A stretch of 64,000 nt of DNA from Streptomyces sp. NBC_00190 (GCF_036203305.1 NZ_CP108131.1:4402001-4466000), one strand, 5' to 3'; shown: positions 50,520-60,571, counted from the stretch's first letter. Notes: generated by a model from the letters alone, not told the origin. Program-made: numbers and translations.

Positions 50520-51551
50520 ATGGGTCCCCATCCTGCGGTCGCGGCGATACGCCTGGCGGTCCGCCGCGTACTCCACGACGTCCTCACCGACCTCACCGAC
50601 AGTTCCGCCGACACCCGCGGGGGAGCGCCCCTGCCACTCGTCCTCGTCGCCTGCTCCGGCGGCGCCGACTCCATGGCCCTCGCCTCGGCCCTCGCCTTCG
50701 AGGCCCCCAAGCTCGGCATCCGGGCCGGCGGCATCACCGTCGACCACGGGCTCCAGGCCGGCTCCGACCTGCGCGCCGCAGAGGTCGTCACCCGCATGAC
50801 CGCCCTCGGCCTCGACCCGGTGGAGTCCGCCGCCGTGCGCGTCGGCCGCGAGGGCGGACCCGAGGCCGCCGCCCGCGACGCCCGCTACGGGGCCCTGGAC
50901 GAGGCCGCCGACCGGCTGGGCGCTGCCGCCGTGCTGCTCGGCCACACCCGGGACGATCAAGCCGAAACCGTCCTGCTGGGCCTCGCCCGCGGTTCCGGCA
51001 TCCGCTCGCTCTCCGGCATGGCAGAGGTGTCCGGCGGTCCCGGCCGCAGCCACCGCTACCGCCGCCCCTTCCTCCAGATCGACCGGCAGACCGCCCGTAA
51101 GGCCTGCATGGTCCAGTCGCTCCCCGTCTGGGACGACCCGCACAACATCGACCCCGCCTACACCCGCTCCCGCCTGCGCCACGAGGGACTGCCCGCCCTG
51201 GAGAAGGCGCTGGGCAAGGGGGTCGTCGAGGCGCTCGCCCGCACCGCCCAGCTCTCCCGCGACGACGCCGACGCCCTGGACGCCTGGGCCGCGGAGGCGG
51301 AGACCGGCGTACGGGACGAGGACGGCCGCCTGGAGTGCGCGAAGCTGTACGCCCTGCCCCCGGCCGTCCGCCGCCGGGTGCTGCGCAGGGCCGTGGTCGC
51401 CGCCGGTTCCCCCTCGGGCTCGCTCTTCGCCCGCCACATCGAGGAAGTGGACCGCCTCATCACCGGGTGGCGCGGTCAGGGCGCCATCAACCTGCCCGGC
51501 CGGGTCGAGGCCCAGCGGCAGGGTGGCAGACTGGTCATCCGGCAGGGCTGA
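50520..51551 (+). CDS. tilS: tRNA(Ile)-lysidine synthase
   Basis: A 343-residue cytoplasmic enzyme that converts C34 of tRNA-Ile(CAU) to lysidine with ATP and lysine, needed to read AUA. The PP-loop SGGADS (46-51) is intact; [20 protein letters not shown] and the N-terminal-domain signature [23 protein letters not shown] are diagnostic. The large C-terminal domains of E. coli TilS are absent, the usual short actinobacterial form. It starts at ATG 50520 and is followed by hpt after 65 bases. Confidence 0.94.
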   Translation: MGPHPAVAAIRLAVRRVLHDVLTDLTDSSADTRGGAPLPLVLVACSGGADSMALASALAFEAPKLGIRAGGITVDHGLQAGSDLRAAEVVTRMTALGLDPVESAAVRVGREGGPEAAARDARYGALDEAADRLGAAAVLLGHTRDDQAETVLLGLARGSGIRSLSGMAEVSGGPGRSHRYRRPFLQIDRQTARKACMVQSLPVWDDPHNIDPAYTRSRLRHEGLPALEKALGKGVVEALARTAQLSRDDADALDAWAAEAETGVRDEDGRLECAKLYALPPAVRRRVLRRAVVAAGSPSGSLFARHIEEVDRLITGWRGQGAINLPGRVEAQRQGGRLVIRQG

Positions 51552-51616
51552 TTGGTGCTGAAACACGGCTGAGTCCTCCGGGGACACCCCCGGAGCCCCG
51601 GTCGACAACGAAAGTG

Positions 51617-52177
51617 ATGCGGGTGGACGAGAAGGACATGGGCGGCGACCTCCAGTCGGTGCTCATCACCAAGGAAGAGATCGACGCGAAGCTGGCCGAG
51701 CTGGCCGCGAAGATCGACGCGGAGTACGCGGGCAAGGACCTGCTCATCGTCGGCGTCCTCAAGGGCGCGGTGATGGTGATGGCGGACCTGGCGCGCGCCT
51801 TGTCCACCCCCCTCACCATGGACTGGATGGCGGTGTCCTCGTACGGCGCCGGGACCCAGTCCTCCGGCGTGGTGCGGATCCTCAAGGACCTGGACACCGA
51901 CATCAAGGACAAGCACGTCCTGATCGTCGAGGACATCATCGACTCCGGTCTGACGCTGTCCTGGCTGCTGTCGAACCTCGGCTCGCGCCAGCCGGCCTCC
52001 CTCGAGGTCGTCACGCTGCTGCGCAAGCCCGAGGCCGCGAAGGTCGCGATCGACGTGAAGTGGGTCGGCTTCGACATCCCGAACGAGTTCGTCGTGGGCT
52101 ACGGCCTCGACTACGCGGAGAAGTACCGCAACCTGCCGTTCGTCGGCACGCTCGCCCCGCACGTCTACGGCGGCTGA
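51617..52177 (+). CDS. hpt: Hypoxanthine phosphoribosyltransferase
   Basis: A 186-residue purine salvage enzyme converting hypoxanthine or guanine with PRPP to IMP/GMP. The PRPP loop is [18 protein letters not shown], the PPi loop is [19 protein letters not shown], and the purine-binding end [30 protein letters not shown] is complete. Start ATG 51617. The order tilS-hpt-ftsH is widely conserved in bacteria. Confidence 0.95.
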   Translation: MRVDEKDMGGDLQSVLITKEEIDAKLAELAAKIDAEYAGKDLLIVGVLKGAVMVMADLARALSTPLTMDWMAVSSYGAGTQSSGVVRILKDLDTDIKDKHVLIVEDIIDSGLTLSWLLSNLGSRQPASLEVVTLLRKPEAAKVAIDVKWVGFDIPNEFVVGYGLDYAEKYRNLPFVGTLAPHVYGG

Positions 52178-52393
52178 TCCCGCTCACGCTCCTGTCCCCG
52201 TCCCCGGGGCGCCTCGGCGGGCTCCGGGGAACCTGGGGGCGATTCCCGCCGTTGGAGCAGGGGAAAGCGGGTCTGTCAGCCGTCCCACGGGGCCGCGGGT
52301 GACAATACAGGGGTACATTCCGAAGAACAGTCTTTACTCAGAGCAGCATTTACCTACGGGCAGGAGGGACGGGGTGCCTGGCGCCCCGTATGG

Positions 52394-54430
52394 ATGGACG
52401 TGAAGCGATACTTCCGTGGGCCGGTCATGTGGATCGTGCTGGCCGTCCTCGCCGTGGTCGTGTTGATGAATGTCGTCGGCTCCGGCGGCGGCTACAAGTC
52501 GGTGGACACCAGCGAGGTCATCAAGGCGATCAACAGTGGCCAGGTGGAGACAGCCAAGCTGACCACCGGCGACAGCCAGATGATCAAGATCGAGCTCAAG
52601 AAGGACCAGAAGCTCGGCAAGCACGACGGCACCAAGTTCCAGGCCAACTACATCGGGGATCAGGGCGTACAGCTCGCCCAGAACCTCCAGACCAAGTACG
52701 AAGCCGGTCAGATCCCGGACGGCTACTCCGTCACTCCGGACAAGACCAGCCCGTTCCTGAGCGTGCTGCTCTCGCTCCTGCCCTTCGTCCTCATCGTCGT
52801 GGTCTTCCTGTTCCTGATGAACCAGATGCAGGGCGGCGGCTCCCGGGTCATGAACTTCGGGAAGTCCAAGGCCAAGCTCATCACCAAGGACACCCCGAAG
52901 ACGACGTTCGCCGATGTCGCGGGCGCGGACGAGGCCGTCGAGGAACTCCACGAGATCAAGGAGTTCCTCCAGGAGCCGGCGAAGTTCCAGGCCGTCGGCG
53001 CCAAGATCCCCAAGGGCGTGCTGCTGTACGGCCCGCCCGGCACCGGTAAGACCCTGCTGGCGCGCGCCGTCGCAGGCGAGGCCGGTGTCCCCTTCTACTC
53101 GATCTCCGGTTCCGACTTCGTCGAGATGTTCGTCGGTGTCGGTGCCTCGCGTGTCCGCGACCTGTTCGAGCAGGCCAAGGCCAACGCCCCGGCGATCGTC
53201 TTCGTCGACGAGATCGACGCAGTCGGCCGGCACCGCGGTGCGGGCCTCGGCGGCGGTCACGACGAGCGCGAGCAGACCCTCAACCAGCTGCTGGTCGAGA
53301 TGGACGGCTTCGACGTGAAGGGCGGGGTCATCCTGATCGCCGCCACGAACCGTCCGGACATCCTCGACCCGGCGCTCCTGCGCCCGGGCCGATTCGACCG
53401 GCAGATCGCGGTCGACCGTCCCGACATGCAGGGCCGGCTGGAGATCCTCAAGGTCCACCAGAAGGGCAAGCCGGTCGCTCCGGACGTCGACCTGGGCGCG
53501 GTCGCCCGTCGTACGCCCGGCTTCACCGGTGCCGATCTCTCCAACGTCCTGAACGAGGCGGCGCTGCTGACCGCCCGTACGGACAAGAAGCTGATCGACA
53601 ACCACTCGCTGGACGAGGCGATCGACCGCGTCGTGGCGGGCCCGCAGAAGCGGACCCGGATCATGTCGGACCGGGAAAAGAAGATCACCGCGTACCACGA
53701 GGGCGGACACGCCCTGGTCGCGGCGGCCTCCCCGAACTCCGACCCGGTCCACAAGATCACGATCCTGTCCCGAGGCCGGGCACTGGGCTACACCATGGTC
53801 CTGCCCGACGAGGACAAGTACTCGACCACGCGCAACGAGATGCTCGACCAGCTGGCGTACATGCTGGGCGGGCGCGCGGCCGAGGAGCTGGTCTTCCACG
53901 ACCCGACCACGGGCGCGGCGAACGACATCGAGAAGGCCACCGCCACGGCGCGGGCCATGGTCACGCAGTACGGCATGACCGAGCGTCTCGGTGCGATCAA
54001 GTTCGGCGGCGACAACACCGAGCCGTTCCTGGGCCGCGAGATGTCGCACCCCCGGGACTACTCGGAAGAGGTCGCGGCGCTGGTCGACGAAGAGGTCAAG
54101 AAGCTCATCGAGACCGCGCACAACGAGGCCTGGGAGATCCTCGTCGAGAACCGCGACGTTCTCGACAACCTGGTCCTCGCCCTGCTGGAGAAGGAAACGC
54201 TGAACAAGGAGCAGATCGCCGAGATCTTCTCCACGATCGTGAAGCGCCCGGCCCGCCCCGCGTGGACCGGCTCCTCCCGCCGCACCCCCTCCACCCGTCC
54301 GCCGGTGCTCTCTCCCAAGGAGCTCCAGCTGACGAACTCGGCGAACGGCACCTCGGCGGCGACCGCCGTCACGCCGGTCTCCACGGAGAAGGGCATCGAG
54401 GTGGCCCCTGAGGACCGCCCGGAGGCCTGA
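52394..54430 (+). CDS. ftsH: ATP-dependent membrane zinc metalloprotease FtsH
   Basis: A 678-residue hexameric membrane protease for quality control. Two membrane helices (about 10-27 and 116-136, [18 protein letters not shown]) flank a periplasmic domain. The AAA domain has Walker A GPPGTGKT (213-220), Walker [12 protein letters not shown] and [23 protein letters not shown]. The protease site is HEGGH (435-439). The C-terminal ~70 residues are Ser/Thr/Pro-rich. Start ATG 52394 fits the family start [13 protein letters not shown]; a CAGGAGGG lies about 20 bases further upstream next to a GTG, leaving a slightly longer form possible. Confidence 0.96.
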   Translation: MDVKRYFRGPVMWIVLAVLAVVVLMNVVGSGGGYKSVDTSEVIKAINSGQVETAKLTTGDSQMIKIELKKDQKLGKHDGTKFQANYIGDQGVQLAQNLQTKYEAGQIPDGYSVTPDKTSPFLSVLLSLLPFVLIVVVFLFLMNQMQGGGSRVMNFGKSKAKLITKDTPKTTFADVAGADEAVEELHEIKEFLQEPAKFQAVGAKIPKGVLLYGPPGTGKTLLARAVAGEAGVPFYSISGSDFVEMFVGVGASRVRDLFEQAKANAPAIVFVDEIDAVGRHRGAGLGGGHDEREQTLNQLLVEMDGFDVKGGVILIAATNRPDILDPALLRPGRFDRQIAVDRPDMQGRLEILKVHQKGKPVAPDVDLGAVARRTPGFTGADLSNVLNEAALLTARTDKKLIDNHSLDEAIDRVVAGPQKRTRIMSDREKKITAYHEGGHALVAAASPNSDPVHKITILSRGRALGYTMVLPDEDKYSTTRNEMLDQLAYMLGGRAAEELVFHDPTTGAANDIEKATATARAMVTQYGMTERLGAIKFGGDNTEPFLGREMSHPRDYSEEVAALVDEEVKKLIETAHNEAWEILVENRDVLDNLVLALLEKETLNKEQIAEIFSTIVKRPARPAWTGSSRRTPSTRPPVLSPKELQLTNSANGTSAATAVTPVSTEKGIEVAPEDRPEA

Positions 54431-54447
54431 TCCACCCGGAATGGAAG

Positions 54448-54481
54448 CCGCGCCCCCCAGGTTCTAGCCTGGGGGGCGCGG
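54448..54481 (+). terminator. Terminator between ftsH and folE
   Basis: A perfect 14-bp GC-rich stem (54448-54461 with 54468-54481) and a 6-base loop, followed by CACTTTTAC. folE starts only 25 bases later, so folE may depend on read-through or on a promoter within ftsH. Confidence 0.8.
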
Positions 54482-54505
54482 CACTTTTACAGGAACGAGG
54501 AAGCG

Positions 54506-55114
54506 ATGACGGACCCAGTGACCCTGACCGGCGGCGAGGGCACGATCGGCGTGTTCGACGAGAAGCGCGCCGAGGCGGCGGTCCGTGAACTCCTGATCGC
54601 GGTCGGCGAGGACCCGGACCGCGAGGGCCTTCTGGAGACCCCGGCGCGCGTGGCGCGGGCGTACCGGGAGATCCTGGCCGGTCTGTGGCAGAAGCCCGAG
54701 GACGTGCTGACCACAGTGTTCGACCTGGGACACGACGAGCTGGTCCTCGTGAAGGAGATCGAAATCGTATCTCTGTGTGAACATCACCTGCTGCCGTTCC
54801 ACGGTGTCGCCCACGTCGGCTACATCCCGGCGGAGAACGGCAAGATCACCGGCCTGTCGAAGCTGGCCCGCCTCGTGGACGTCTACGCTCGCCGCCCGCA
54901 GGTGCAGGAACGTCTTACTACGCAGATAGCGGACTCCCTGATGGAGATCCTCGACGCGCGCGGTGCCATCGTGGTGATCGAAGCCGAGCACATGTGCATG
55001 TCGGTCCGCGGCATCCGCAAGCCGGGTGCCAAGACCACCACGTCCGCGGTCCGCGGCCAGCTCCGCGCCACGGCCACCCGAGCTGAGGCCATGAGCCTCA
55101 TCATGGCGCGCTAG
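54506..55114 (+). CDS. folE: GTP cyclohydrolase I
   Basis: A 202-residue enzyme for the first step of folate biosynthesis, GTP to 7,8-dihydroneopterin triphosphate. Zinc ligands lie in [12 protein letters not shown] (Cys and His) and [16 protein letters not shown] (Cys); the active-site histidine and substrate loop [23 protein letters not shown] are intact. It starts at ATG 54506 with GAGG upstream. It converges with the folP-DUF3180 block. Confidence 0.96.
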   Translation: MTDPVTLTGGEGTIGVFDEKRAEAAVRELLIAVGEDPDREGLLETPARVARAYREILAGLWQKPEDVLTTVFDLGHDELVLVKEIEIVSLCEHHLLPFHGVAHVGYIPAENGKITGLSKLARLVDVYARRPQVQERLTTQIADSLMEILDARGAIVVIEAEHMCMSVRGIRKPGAKTTTSAVRGQLRATATRAEAMSLIMAR

Positions 55115-55426
55115 TCGGATTGTCAGTGCTGTCTGCTACGGTCCCCTCCGTGACTTCACGGAGGGGGACCGGTGCTTTGGGGCCTACCGAGTAGGCAGAC
55201 CGTCAACGCTGTTGGCGGCTCCGGGCCTGCGATGTCCGCCCAGGAGATCACTTCGATTCAGCCGGGAACCAGCTCGGCCGCGTGTCGTTCCGTCCTACCT
55301 TGCCGACCTCATGCGGCAGTACGTGGGCGGTGACCCCCACCACATGCGCCAGCGGTTTCCCAGGGTCGTGCTCAGAGACGAGGTGACCTTCGGCGGATTC
55401 CTGGACGGCTACGAAGGCGGAGACGG
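55115..55426. other. Gap behind folE with eroded coding sequence
   Basis: It begins with the folE terminator. From about 55285 to 55430 one frame reads SYLADLMRQYVGGDPHHMRQRFPRVVLRDEVTFGGFLDGYEG, which looks protein-like but has no proper start and runs out of frame with the following ORF. I take it as the remains of a gene. Confidence 0.4.
55140..55170 (+). terminator. Terminator of folE
   Basis: A 14-bp stem with one bulged G (55140-55153 with 55156-55170) and a two-base loop, 25 bases behind the folE stop. Confidence 0.7.
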
Positions 55427-55654
55427 GTGCAGGATCACTCGATGGCCGGCGAGGGTGCCGACAGCTGGCCGCGCGGGACGTTCCAGGCGGAGGAGCGCCC
55501 CGTCGAACTCGATGAGTCGGCATGGGTCGAGGTCAGGTCCGTCACGCTGCGCGCACCGAGTGCCAAGCCGTCCACGTTGTACGACTTCGGGCTCACCCCT
55601 CACCCTGACTTTCTCGTGAACGGGCATCTGGTCCGCACGCCGTGGGAGACCTAG
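55427..55654 (+). pseudogene. Hypothetical protein fragment
   Basis: A 75-codon frame (possible start also at 55442) ending ...VEVRSVTLRAPSAKPSTLYDFGLTPHPDFLVNGHLVRTPWET. I do not recognise it. The coding-like sequence upstream is in a different frame, which suggests one older gene broken by a frameshift. Its stop overlaps the end of the convergent DUF3180 gene by four bases. Confidence 0.35.
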
Positions 55655-56139
55655 GCGCGGGCCGGGGACTCGGGGGTGTGGTCGTCGTCCTCGGGGAGCT
55701 TGAGGACGTGCTCCAGGAAGAGGGCGGCGGCGATGACCGCCGCGCCCGCCAGGACCGAGAAGCCTGCGTACCAGGCCTGGTCGCGGCGGGCGGGGACGTC
55801 GAGGGAGTCGGTCAGCAGGAAGACGCCGACACCGCCGTACGCGCCGGCCACCAGGGCCGCCACCAGTGCGCTGGCCTGGCCGAAGACGACCGCGCGGGCC
55901 GCCATCAGAGGCTCCACGCCCTTGGCCCCCGGCCGTCGCTCGCGCTGCGCCTTGAGGCGGGAGCGCATCGACAGGGCCGTCGCCAGCAGCACCGCGGCGA
56001 TGACGCCCAGGACGATCGGCGCGGCCAGCGGAACGCCCGGCAGCGTGCCGTACGCGTTCCAGAGCCGGGCACCCGCCCAGGACAGGACCCCGGCGACGAC
56101 GAAGATCCCCGCCAGGACCGCAGGCCTCAGTTGCTTCAC
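55651..56139 (-). CDS. DUF3180 membrane protein
   Basis: A 162-residue protein with four membrane helices: LRPAVLAGIFVVAGVLSWAG, PLAAPIVLGVIAAVLLATAL, AVVFGQASALVAALVAGAYGGVGVFLL and WYAGFSVLAGAAVIAAALFLEHVL. DUF3180 genes lie directly behind folK in many actinobacteria, including Mycobacterium; function is unknown, perhaps related to folate or pterin handling. I start at GTG 56139 (VKQLRPAV), since the longer frame upstream has no family support. Confidence 0.87.
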   Translation of the reverse strand: MKQLRPAVLAGIFVVAGVLSWAGARLWNAYGTLPGVPLAAPIVLGVIAAVLLATALSMRSRLKAQRERRPGAKGVEPLMAARAVVFGQASALVAALVAGAYGGVGVFLLTDSLDVPARRDQAWYAGFSVLAGAAVIAAALFLEHVLKLPEDDDHTPESPARA

Positions 56140-56194
56140 GTGCCCGTTCCCCGCTTTCCGCGCCGGTGCCGTCAGGCAGTCCACAGCGTAACGA

Positions 56195-56803
56195 CTACTC
56201 CGGGAGGCGGAGTTCCAGATCCGGGCGCGGCGTCACTCCGGAGAGGCCGATTCCGGCCAGGAGCGCGCCGACGGCGCCGTGGCCCGGGAGCTGCGCCTCC
56301 GCGTCGATGTCGTTCCAGGGGGCGAGCACGAAGGCGCGCTGGTGGGCGCGCGGGTGCGGCAGGGTGAGGACGGGGTCCTCGGAGATCACCTCGGCGTACG
56401 AGATGATGTCGACGTCGATCGTGCGCGGGCCCCAGCGCTCCTCGCGGACGCGGTCGAAGGCCTCCTCGATGGCCTGACCCCGCTCCAGGAGCGAGGACGG
56501 CGGCAGCGTGGTCCGCACCTTGACGACCGCGTTGAAGTACGCGGGCTGCGAGCCGGGCTCGACGCCCCACGGCTCGGTCTCGTACACGGGGGAGACGGCC
56601 TTGACCCGCATGCCCGGGGTGTCGCCGAGCGCGTCGATGGCGCCCTGCAGGGTCTCCAGCCGGTTGCCGAGGTTCGCGCCGAGGGCGATGACCGCCCATT
56701 TCGGGTTGGACAGGGTGGTGTCCGCCGCGTCGACCGTCTCCACGACGGAGGCGGGTACCGGCTGCACGGTCGGGTCGCTCTGTGTGTTCAGTCCGTTGTT
56801 CAT
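56195..56803 (-). CDS. folK: 6-hydroxymethyl-dihydropterin pyrophosphokinase
   Basis: A 202-residue enzyme that transfers pyrophosphate from ATP to 6-hydroxymethyl-7,8-dihydropterin. HPPK signature: ALGANLGNRLETLQGAIDAL, VSPVYETEPWG, YFNAVVKVRTTL, and the diagnostic ERWGPRTIDVDIISY with the Mg-binding DVD. The N-terminal ~33 residues are an extension without motif. Its ATG overlaps the folB stop (ATGA), so both are translationally coupled. Confidence 0.95.
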   Translation of the reverse strand: MNNGLNTQSDPTVQPVPASVVETVDAADTTLSNPKWAVIALGANLGNRLETLQGAIDALGDTPGMRVKAVSPVYETEPWGVEPGSQPAYFNAVVKVRTTLPPSSLLERGQAIEEAFDRVREERWGPRTIDVDIISYAEVISEDPVLTLPHPRAHQRAFVLAPWNDIDAEAQLPGHGAVGALLAGIGLSGVTPRPDLELRLPE

Positions 56804-57159
56804 GCGCGGCTCCGGGTGATCGTGATGGTCACGTCGTCGAAGGGGACGGTGATGGGCGCGTCCGGCTTGTGGACGACGACCTCCACCTGTGCGACCGCCT
56901 CGTGCTTGAGGCACTGCTGGGCGATCCGCTCGGCGAGGGTCTCGATCAGGTCGACGGGCTCTCCCTGCACCACGTCGACGACCTCCTCGGCGACGACCCC
57001 GTAGTGCACGGTCTTCGCCAGGTCGTCTCCGGCCGCGGCGGGCCGGGTGTCGAGGTGCAGCACCAGGTCGACGATGAAGGTCTGGCCTTCTTCGCGTTCC
57101 CGGGGAAAGACGCCGTGGTGCCCGCGAGCCTTGAGGCCGCGCAGCGCGACACGATCCAC
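56800..57159 (-). CDS. folB: Dihydroneopterin aldolase
   Basis: A 119-residue enzyme converting dihydroneopterin to 6-hydroxymethyl-dihydropterin and glycolaldehyde. Motifs: VALRGLKARGHHGVFPREREEGQTFIVDLVL, HYGVVAEEVVDVVQGEPVDLIETLAERIAQ and the final VVVHKPDAPI with the catalytic lysine. I start at GTG 57159, which has AGGAG eight bases upstream; GTG 57168 lies on that ribosome binding site. Co-transcribed with folK. Confidence 0.93.
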   Translation of the reverse strand: MDRVALRGLKARGHHGVFPREREEGQTFIVDLVLHLDTRPAAAGDDLAKTVHYGVVAEEVVDVVQGEPVDLIETLAERIAQQCLKHEAVAQVEVVVHKPDAPITVPFDDVTITITRSRA

Positions 57160-57290
57160 GCGAATCACTCCTGCTTTCGTAGGTGCTTCCGGTCCCGGGG
57201 CTGCCCGGGGCCATGGGCCTACGCCGAGTGCGGTCGGCGTCGTCCGTCTTCGAATTTACCTGCGAAACTCCCCGGACCCCGCCGGAGGGG

Positions 57291-57734
57291 TCAGGAGGCG
57301 TCCTCCTCCTCGTCCTCGTCGGACTCCGTGAGCACGGGAGAACCGTGGTGGGACCAGAGCCGCCAGCCCTCGGATGTGCGTCGGAACACATTTGTGGCGA
57401 CGACCAGCTGACCGACCAGCGGGCCGAGTTCCCCGCCGTCCTCGGCGGGGCCGCCGCTGAGGATGTTCTCCGTACAGGTCACCAGTGCGGTGTCGCCGAT
57501 GACGGCGACTTTGGTGTCGGTGAGGAAGAACTGGATGTAGTCCGTGTGGGACATGATCAGCGCGTAGGAGCGCAGCACCTCGCCGCGGCCGGAGAGCACC
57601 GGCCAGCCCGGGTGCACGCAGGAGATCTCGTCATCGAGCCAGAGCGCCGACAGTGCGTCGAAGTCCCCCCGCTCCATGGCCTCGTAGAAGGCCGTGTTGA
57701 CCTCTTCGACCGCTTCGATGTCGGTTCTGCTCAC
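57291..57734 (-). CDS. NTF2-like (SnoaL/DUF4440) protein in the folate cluster
   Basis: A 147-residue protein of the nuclear-transport-factor-2-like fold: IEAVEEVNTAFYEAMERGDFDALSALWLDDEISCVHPGWPVLSGRGEVLRSYALIM...GWRLWSHHGSP, ending in an acidic tail DEDEEEDAS. The cone-shaped pocket may bind a small molecule; no catalytic assignment is possible. It lies between folP and folB with GTG 57734 behind AAGGAG, so it belongs to the operon, and is conserved there in Streptomyces as far as I know. Confidence 0.85.
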   Translation of the reverse strand: MSRTDIEAVEEVNTAFYEAMERGDFDALSALWLDDEISCVHPGWPVLSGRGEVLRSYALIMSHTDYIQFFLTDTKVAVIGDTALVTCTENILSGGPAEDGGELGPLVGQLVVATNVFRRTSEGWRLWSHHGSPVLTESDEDEEEDAS

Positions 57735-57756
57735 AGGGCTCCTTCTCGGTCGGTGG

Positions 57757-58629
57757 TCACAGCGCTCCTTCCACGGCGCGGGCCACCCGAACCGCGTCCG
57801 CGGTCGCCCGTACCTCGTGGACCCGTACGGCCCAGGCACCGTGGTGGGCGGCGATGGCGGAGACGGCGGCGGTGGCGGCGTCGCGCTCGCGGGCGGGCGG
57901 CGGCGCGGCGTCGGCGGCGCCGGCCAGGACCCGGCCGAGGAAGCGCTTGCGCGAGGCGGCGACCAGCAGCGGGAAGCCGAGGGCACGCAGTTCGGGCAGG
58001 TGGGCGACGAGGGCCAGGTCGTGTTCGGCGTTCTTCGCGAAGCCGAGGCCCGGGTCGACGAGGAGCCGCTCGGGGGCGATCCCGCCGGCCACGACGGCGT
58101 CGATCCGGGTCCGGAGCTCGGAGGTGACCTCGGCGAGTACGTCGTCGTAGACGGCGAGGCTGTTCATGCCGTCGCTGAAGCCGCGCCAGTGCATCACCAC
58201 GAACGGCACCTCGGCGGCCGCGACGGCCGGGATCATCCCGGGGTCGGCGAGCCCGCCGCTGACGTCGTTGACCAGGACAGCGCCGGCGGCGACGGCCTGC
58301 GCGGCGACGCTCGCGCGCATGGTGTCGACGGAGACGGCGACGCCTTCGGAGGCGAGGCCGCGCACGACGGGGACGACCCGGCGCAGCTCTTCCTCCTCGT
58401 CGACGCGGGTGGCGCCCGGCCGGGTGGACTCGCCGCCGACGTCGACGAGGTCGGCGCCCTGGACGACGAGGTCGAGGCCGCGCTTGACGGCCGCGGTGGT
58501 GTCGAACCAGCGACCGCCGTCGGAGAAGGAGTCCGGGGTGACGTTGACGACGCCCATGACCGCGCAGCGGTCCCACTCGGGCAGACCTGCGACCCGGCCC
58601 CTGCCGGTGGCTCCGCGCTTCGTGTTCAT
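57757..58629 (-). CDS. folP: Dihydropteroate synthase
   Basis: A 290-residue enzyme that condenses 6-hydroxymethyl-dihydropterin pyrophosphate with p-aminobenzoate; target of sulfonamides. Both pterin signatures are present: MGVVNVTPDSFSDGGRW and DLVDVGGESTRPGATRV, as well as VSVDTMRA, LVNDVSGG, DPGLGFAKN and ASRKRFLG. First gene of the folP-NTF2-folB-folK-DUF3180 operon. Start ATG 58629. Confidence 0.96.
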   Translation of the reverse strand: MNTKRGATGRGRVAGLPEWDRCAVMGVVNVTPDSFSDGGRWFDTTAAVKRGLDLVVQGADLVDVGGESTRPGATRVDEEEELRRVVPVVRGLASEGVAVSVDTMRASVAAQAVAAGAVLVNDVSGGLADPGMIPAVAAAEVPFVVMHWRGFSDGMNSLAVYDDVLAEVTSELRTRIDAVVAGGIAPERLLVDPGLGFAKNAEHDLALVAHLPELRALGFPLLVAASRKRFLGRVLAGAADAAPPPARERDAATAAVSAIAAHHGAWAVRVHEVRATADAVRVARAVEGAL

Positions 58630-58659
58630 AGGTCCAAGGGTAGGGCTGACCTGGATAGG

Positions 58660-58696
58660 CCAGGGCCCCGGCGCCTGTCGGCTGCCGGGGCCCTGG
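58660..58696. terminator. Hairpin between the mprF-like gene and folP
   Basis: A perfect 13-bp stem (58660-58672 with 58684-58696) and an 11-base loop, just behind the mprF-like stop on the minus strand. It should separate that gene from folP. Confidence 0.75.
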
Positions 58697-58720
58697 AAAC
58701 CGTACGCACCGTACGGACGG

Positions 58721-60571
58721 CTACGCGGCCTGGACCTCGCGCTCCGCCTGGGCGGGGACCTTGGCGGGGGCGTGGTTGTGGGCGCAGGTGCGGACCGGCT
58801 TGGGGCCGCGCCGGCTGGCGAACAGCCGCGGCAGGGCCAGCGTCACGAAGCCCTCGGCCTGCATCACGGCGAAGCCGATGCGGGGAAGGTCGCGGGTGGT
58901 GCGGTAGACCATGAAGCGCGGCTCCCAGCGGGGGCGGAACTTCTCGTTGAACTTGTACAGCGACTCGATCTGGAACCAGCGGGACAGGAAGACCAGCAGG
59001 CCGCGCCACATCCGCAGCACCGGGCCGGCGCCGATCTTCTCGCCGCGGGCGAGGGCGGCGCGGAACATCGCGAAGTTCAGGGAGACCTTCTCGATGCCCA
59101 GGTCGGGCGCCTGCTGCAGGGAGGCGACGATCAGCAGCTCGTTCATGCCGGGGTCGGCGGCGCGGTCGCGGCGCATCATCTCCAGCGACATGCCGTCCTT
59201 GCCCCACGGCACGAAGTGCTGGATGGCCTTGAGGTCGCCGAACGGGCTGGTGTCGCCCTCCTCGACGCGGTGCGCGGTGGCGATGAAGCAGTCGCCGTCG
59301 CCCTCGTCGCCGACGCGGCCCAGGGCCATGGAGAAGCCGCGCTCGGTGTCGGTGCCGCGCCAGGCCTCGGCCGCCCCGCGGACCTGCTCCAGCTCCTCCT
59401 CGGTCAGCTCGCTGACCCGGCGGACCTTGGTGGTGTAGCCGTTGCGCTCGATGCGCTTCACCATCTGGCGGACATTGCGCATGGGTCGGCCGGAGAGGGA
59501 GAAGTCTTTGACATCGACAATCGCCTCGTCACCCAGCTCCAGGGCGTCCAGACCCGTCTCGCGGGTCCACACCTCGCCGCCGGTCTCGCTGCAGCCCACG
59601 ACGGCCGGGGTCCAGGAGTGGGCCTTGGCCTCCTCCATGAACCGCTCGATGGCGCCGGGCCAGGCCTCGACGTCGCCGATGGGGTCGCCGGAGGCGAGCA
59701 TCACGCCGGACACGACGCGGTAGGTGACGGCGGCCTTGCCGCTGGGGGAGAAGACGACGGCCTTGTCGCGGCGGAGCGCGAAGTGGCCGAGCGAGTCGCG
59801 GCCGCCGTGCTTGGCGAGGAGCTCGCGCAGCTTGCCCTCGTCGTCGGCGGTGAGCCGCGCGGCCGGGTGCTCGGGGCGGAAGGCCAGGTACATGGTGGTG
59901 AGGGCGGTCAGCATGCCGAGCGCGCCCAGGGAGTACCCGACGGTCCAGGAGACCTGGCCGGCGTAGTCGACGGGCCCCTCGAAGCCGAAGAGCCCGTACA
60001 CGACGTGCGTGATCTGCTCGTACAGGCTCGGGTTGCCGACGACCCGCCCCGGGTGGACGTTGACGATGACCAGGCCGAGCCCGATGGAACCGGCGCTCAT
60101 CAGCACGAAGTTCGCGAGCGCCTTCCAGCGGCTGCGCGGGTCGGGCAGCGCCTTGAATTCACCCTGGTGGCGCAGCAGCAGCGCGAAGAGCGCCGCCGCG
60201 ATGACCACGCCGATGATCGAGTGCCGGTACGCGAACTGCGCCGCGGCGCCGGCCGGCAGCAGTACGACCGCCGACCTCCAGGCCCGGCGCTTGCGGCGCT
60301 TGAGGCCGTGCGCGAGCAGCAGGAGCAGTACGCCCGCGCTGATGGCGAGGGCCGCGGCGAAGGGGCCGAACACGGGCAACACCTCGGCCACCGCGTGGAT
60401 CCGGCTGTGACGGAACCGCGGGAAGACTCCCGCCGCGACGTCCAGAAGGCCGACGATCATGACGGCCGTACCTACCAGGCCGGGCACCGACTCCGGCCGT
60501 GGGCCACGGAGGATTCGGCGTACCCCGCTCGGAACCTGTCCCGACTTATCGCCATCTATCCTGCTAGACAT
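58721..60571 (-). CDS. MprF-like phosphatidylglycerol lysyltransferase-domain protein
   Basis: A 616-residue membrane protein. About six to seven helices fill residues 30-250; the C-terminal part (about 255-580) is the DUF2156/LPG-synthetase fold of two GNAT-like subdomains: HFALRRDKAVVFSPSGKAAVTYRVVSGVMLASGDPIGD, DFSLSGRPMRNVRQMVKRIERNGYT and MMRRDRAADPGMNELLI, the hallmark of aminoacyl-tRNA-dependent lipid aminoacylation. It lacks the long flippase part of Staphylococcus MprF and a fused LysRS as in LysX. It probably modifies phosphatidylglycerol with an amino acid, lowering surface charge. Start ATG 60571, divergent from the esterase gene. Confidence 0.88.
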   Translation of the reverse strand: MSSRIDGDKSGQVPSGVRRILRGPRPESVPGLVGTAVMIVGLLDVAAGVFPRFRHSRIHAVAEVLPVFGPFAAALAISAGVLLLLLAHGLKRRKRRAWRSAVVLLPAGAAAQFAYRHSIIGVVIAAALFALLLRHQGEFKALPDPRSRWKALANFVLMSAGSIGLGLVIVNVHPGRVVGNPSLYEQITHVVYGLFGFEGPVDYAGQVSWTVGYSLGALGMLTALTTMYLAFRPEHPAARLTADDEGKLRELLAKHGGRDSLGHFALRRDKAVVFSPSGKAAVTYRVVSGVMLASGDPIGDVEAWPGAIERFMEEAKAHSWTPAVVGCSETGGEVWTRETGLDALELGDEAIVDVKDFSLSGRPMRNVRQMVKRIERNGYTTKVRRVSELTEEELEQVRGAAEAWRGTDTERGFSMALGRVGDEGDGDCFIATAHRVEEGDTSPFGDLKAIQHFVPWGKDGMSLEMMRRDRAADPGMNELLIVASLQQAPDLGIEKVSLNFAMFRAALARGEKIGAGPVLRMWRGLLVFLSRWFQIESLYKFNEKFRPRWEPRFMVYRTTRDLPRIGFAVMQAEGFVTLALPRLFASRRGPKPVRTCAHNHAPAKVPAQAEREVQAA

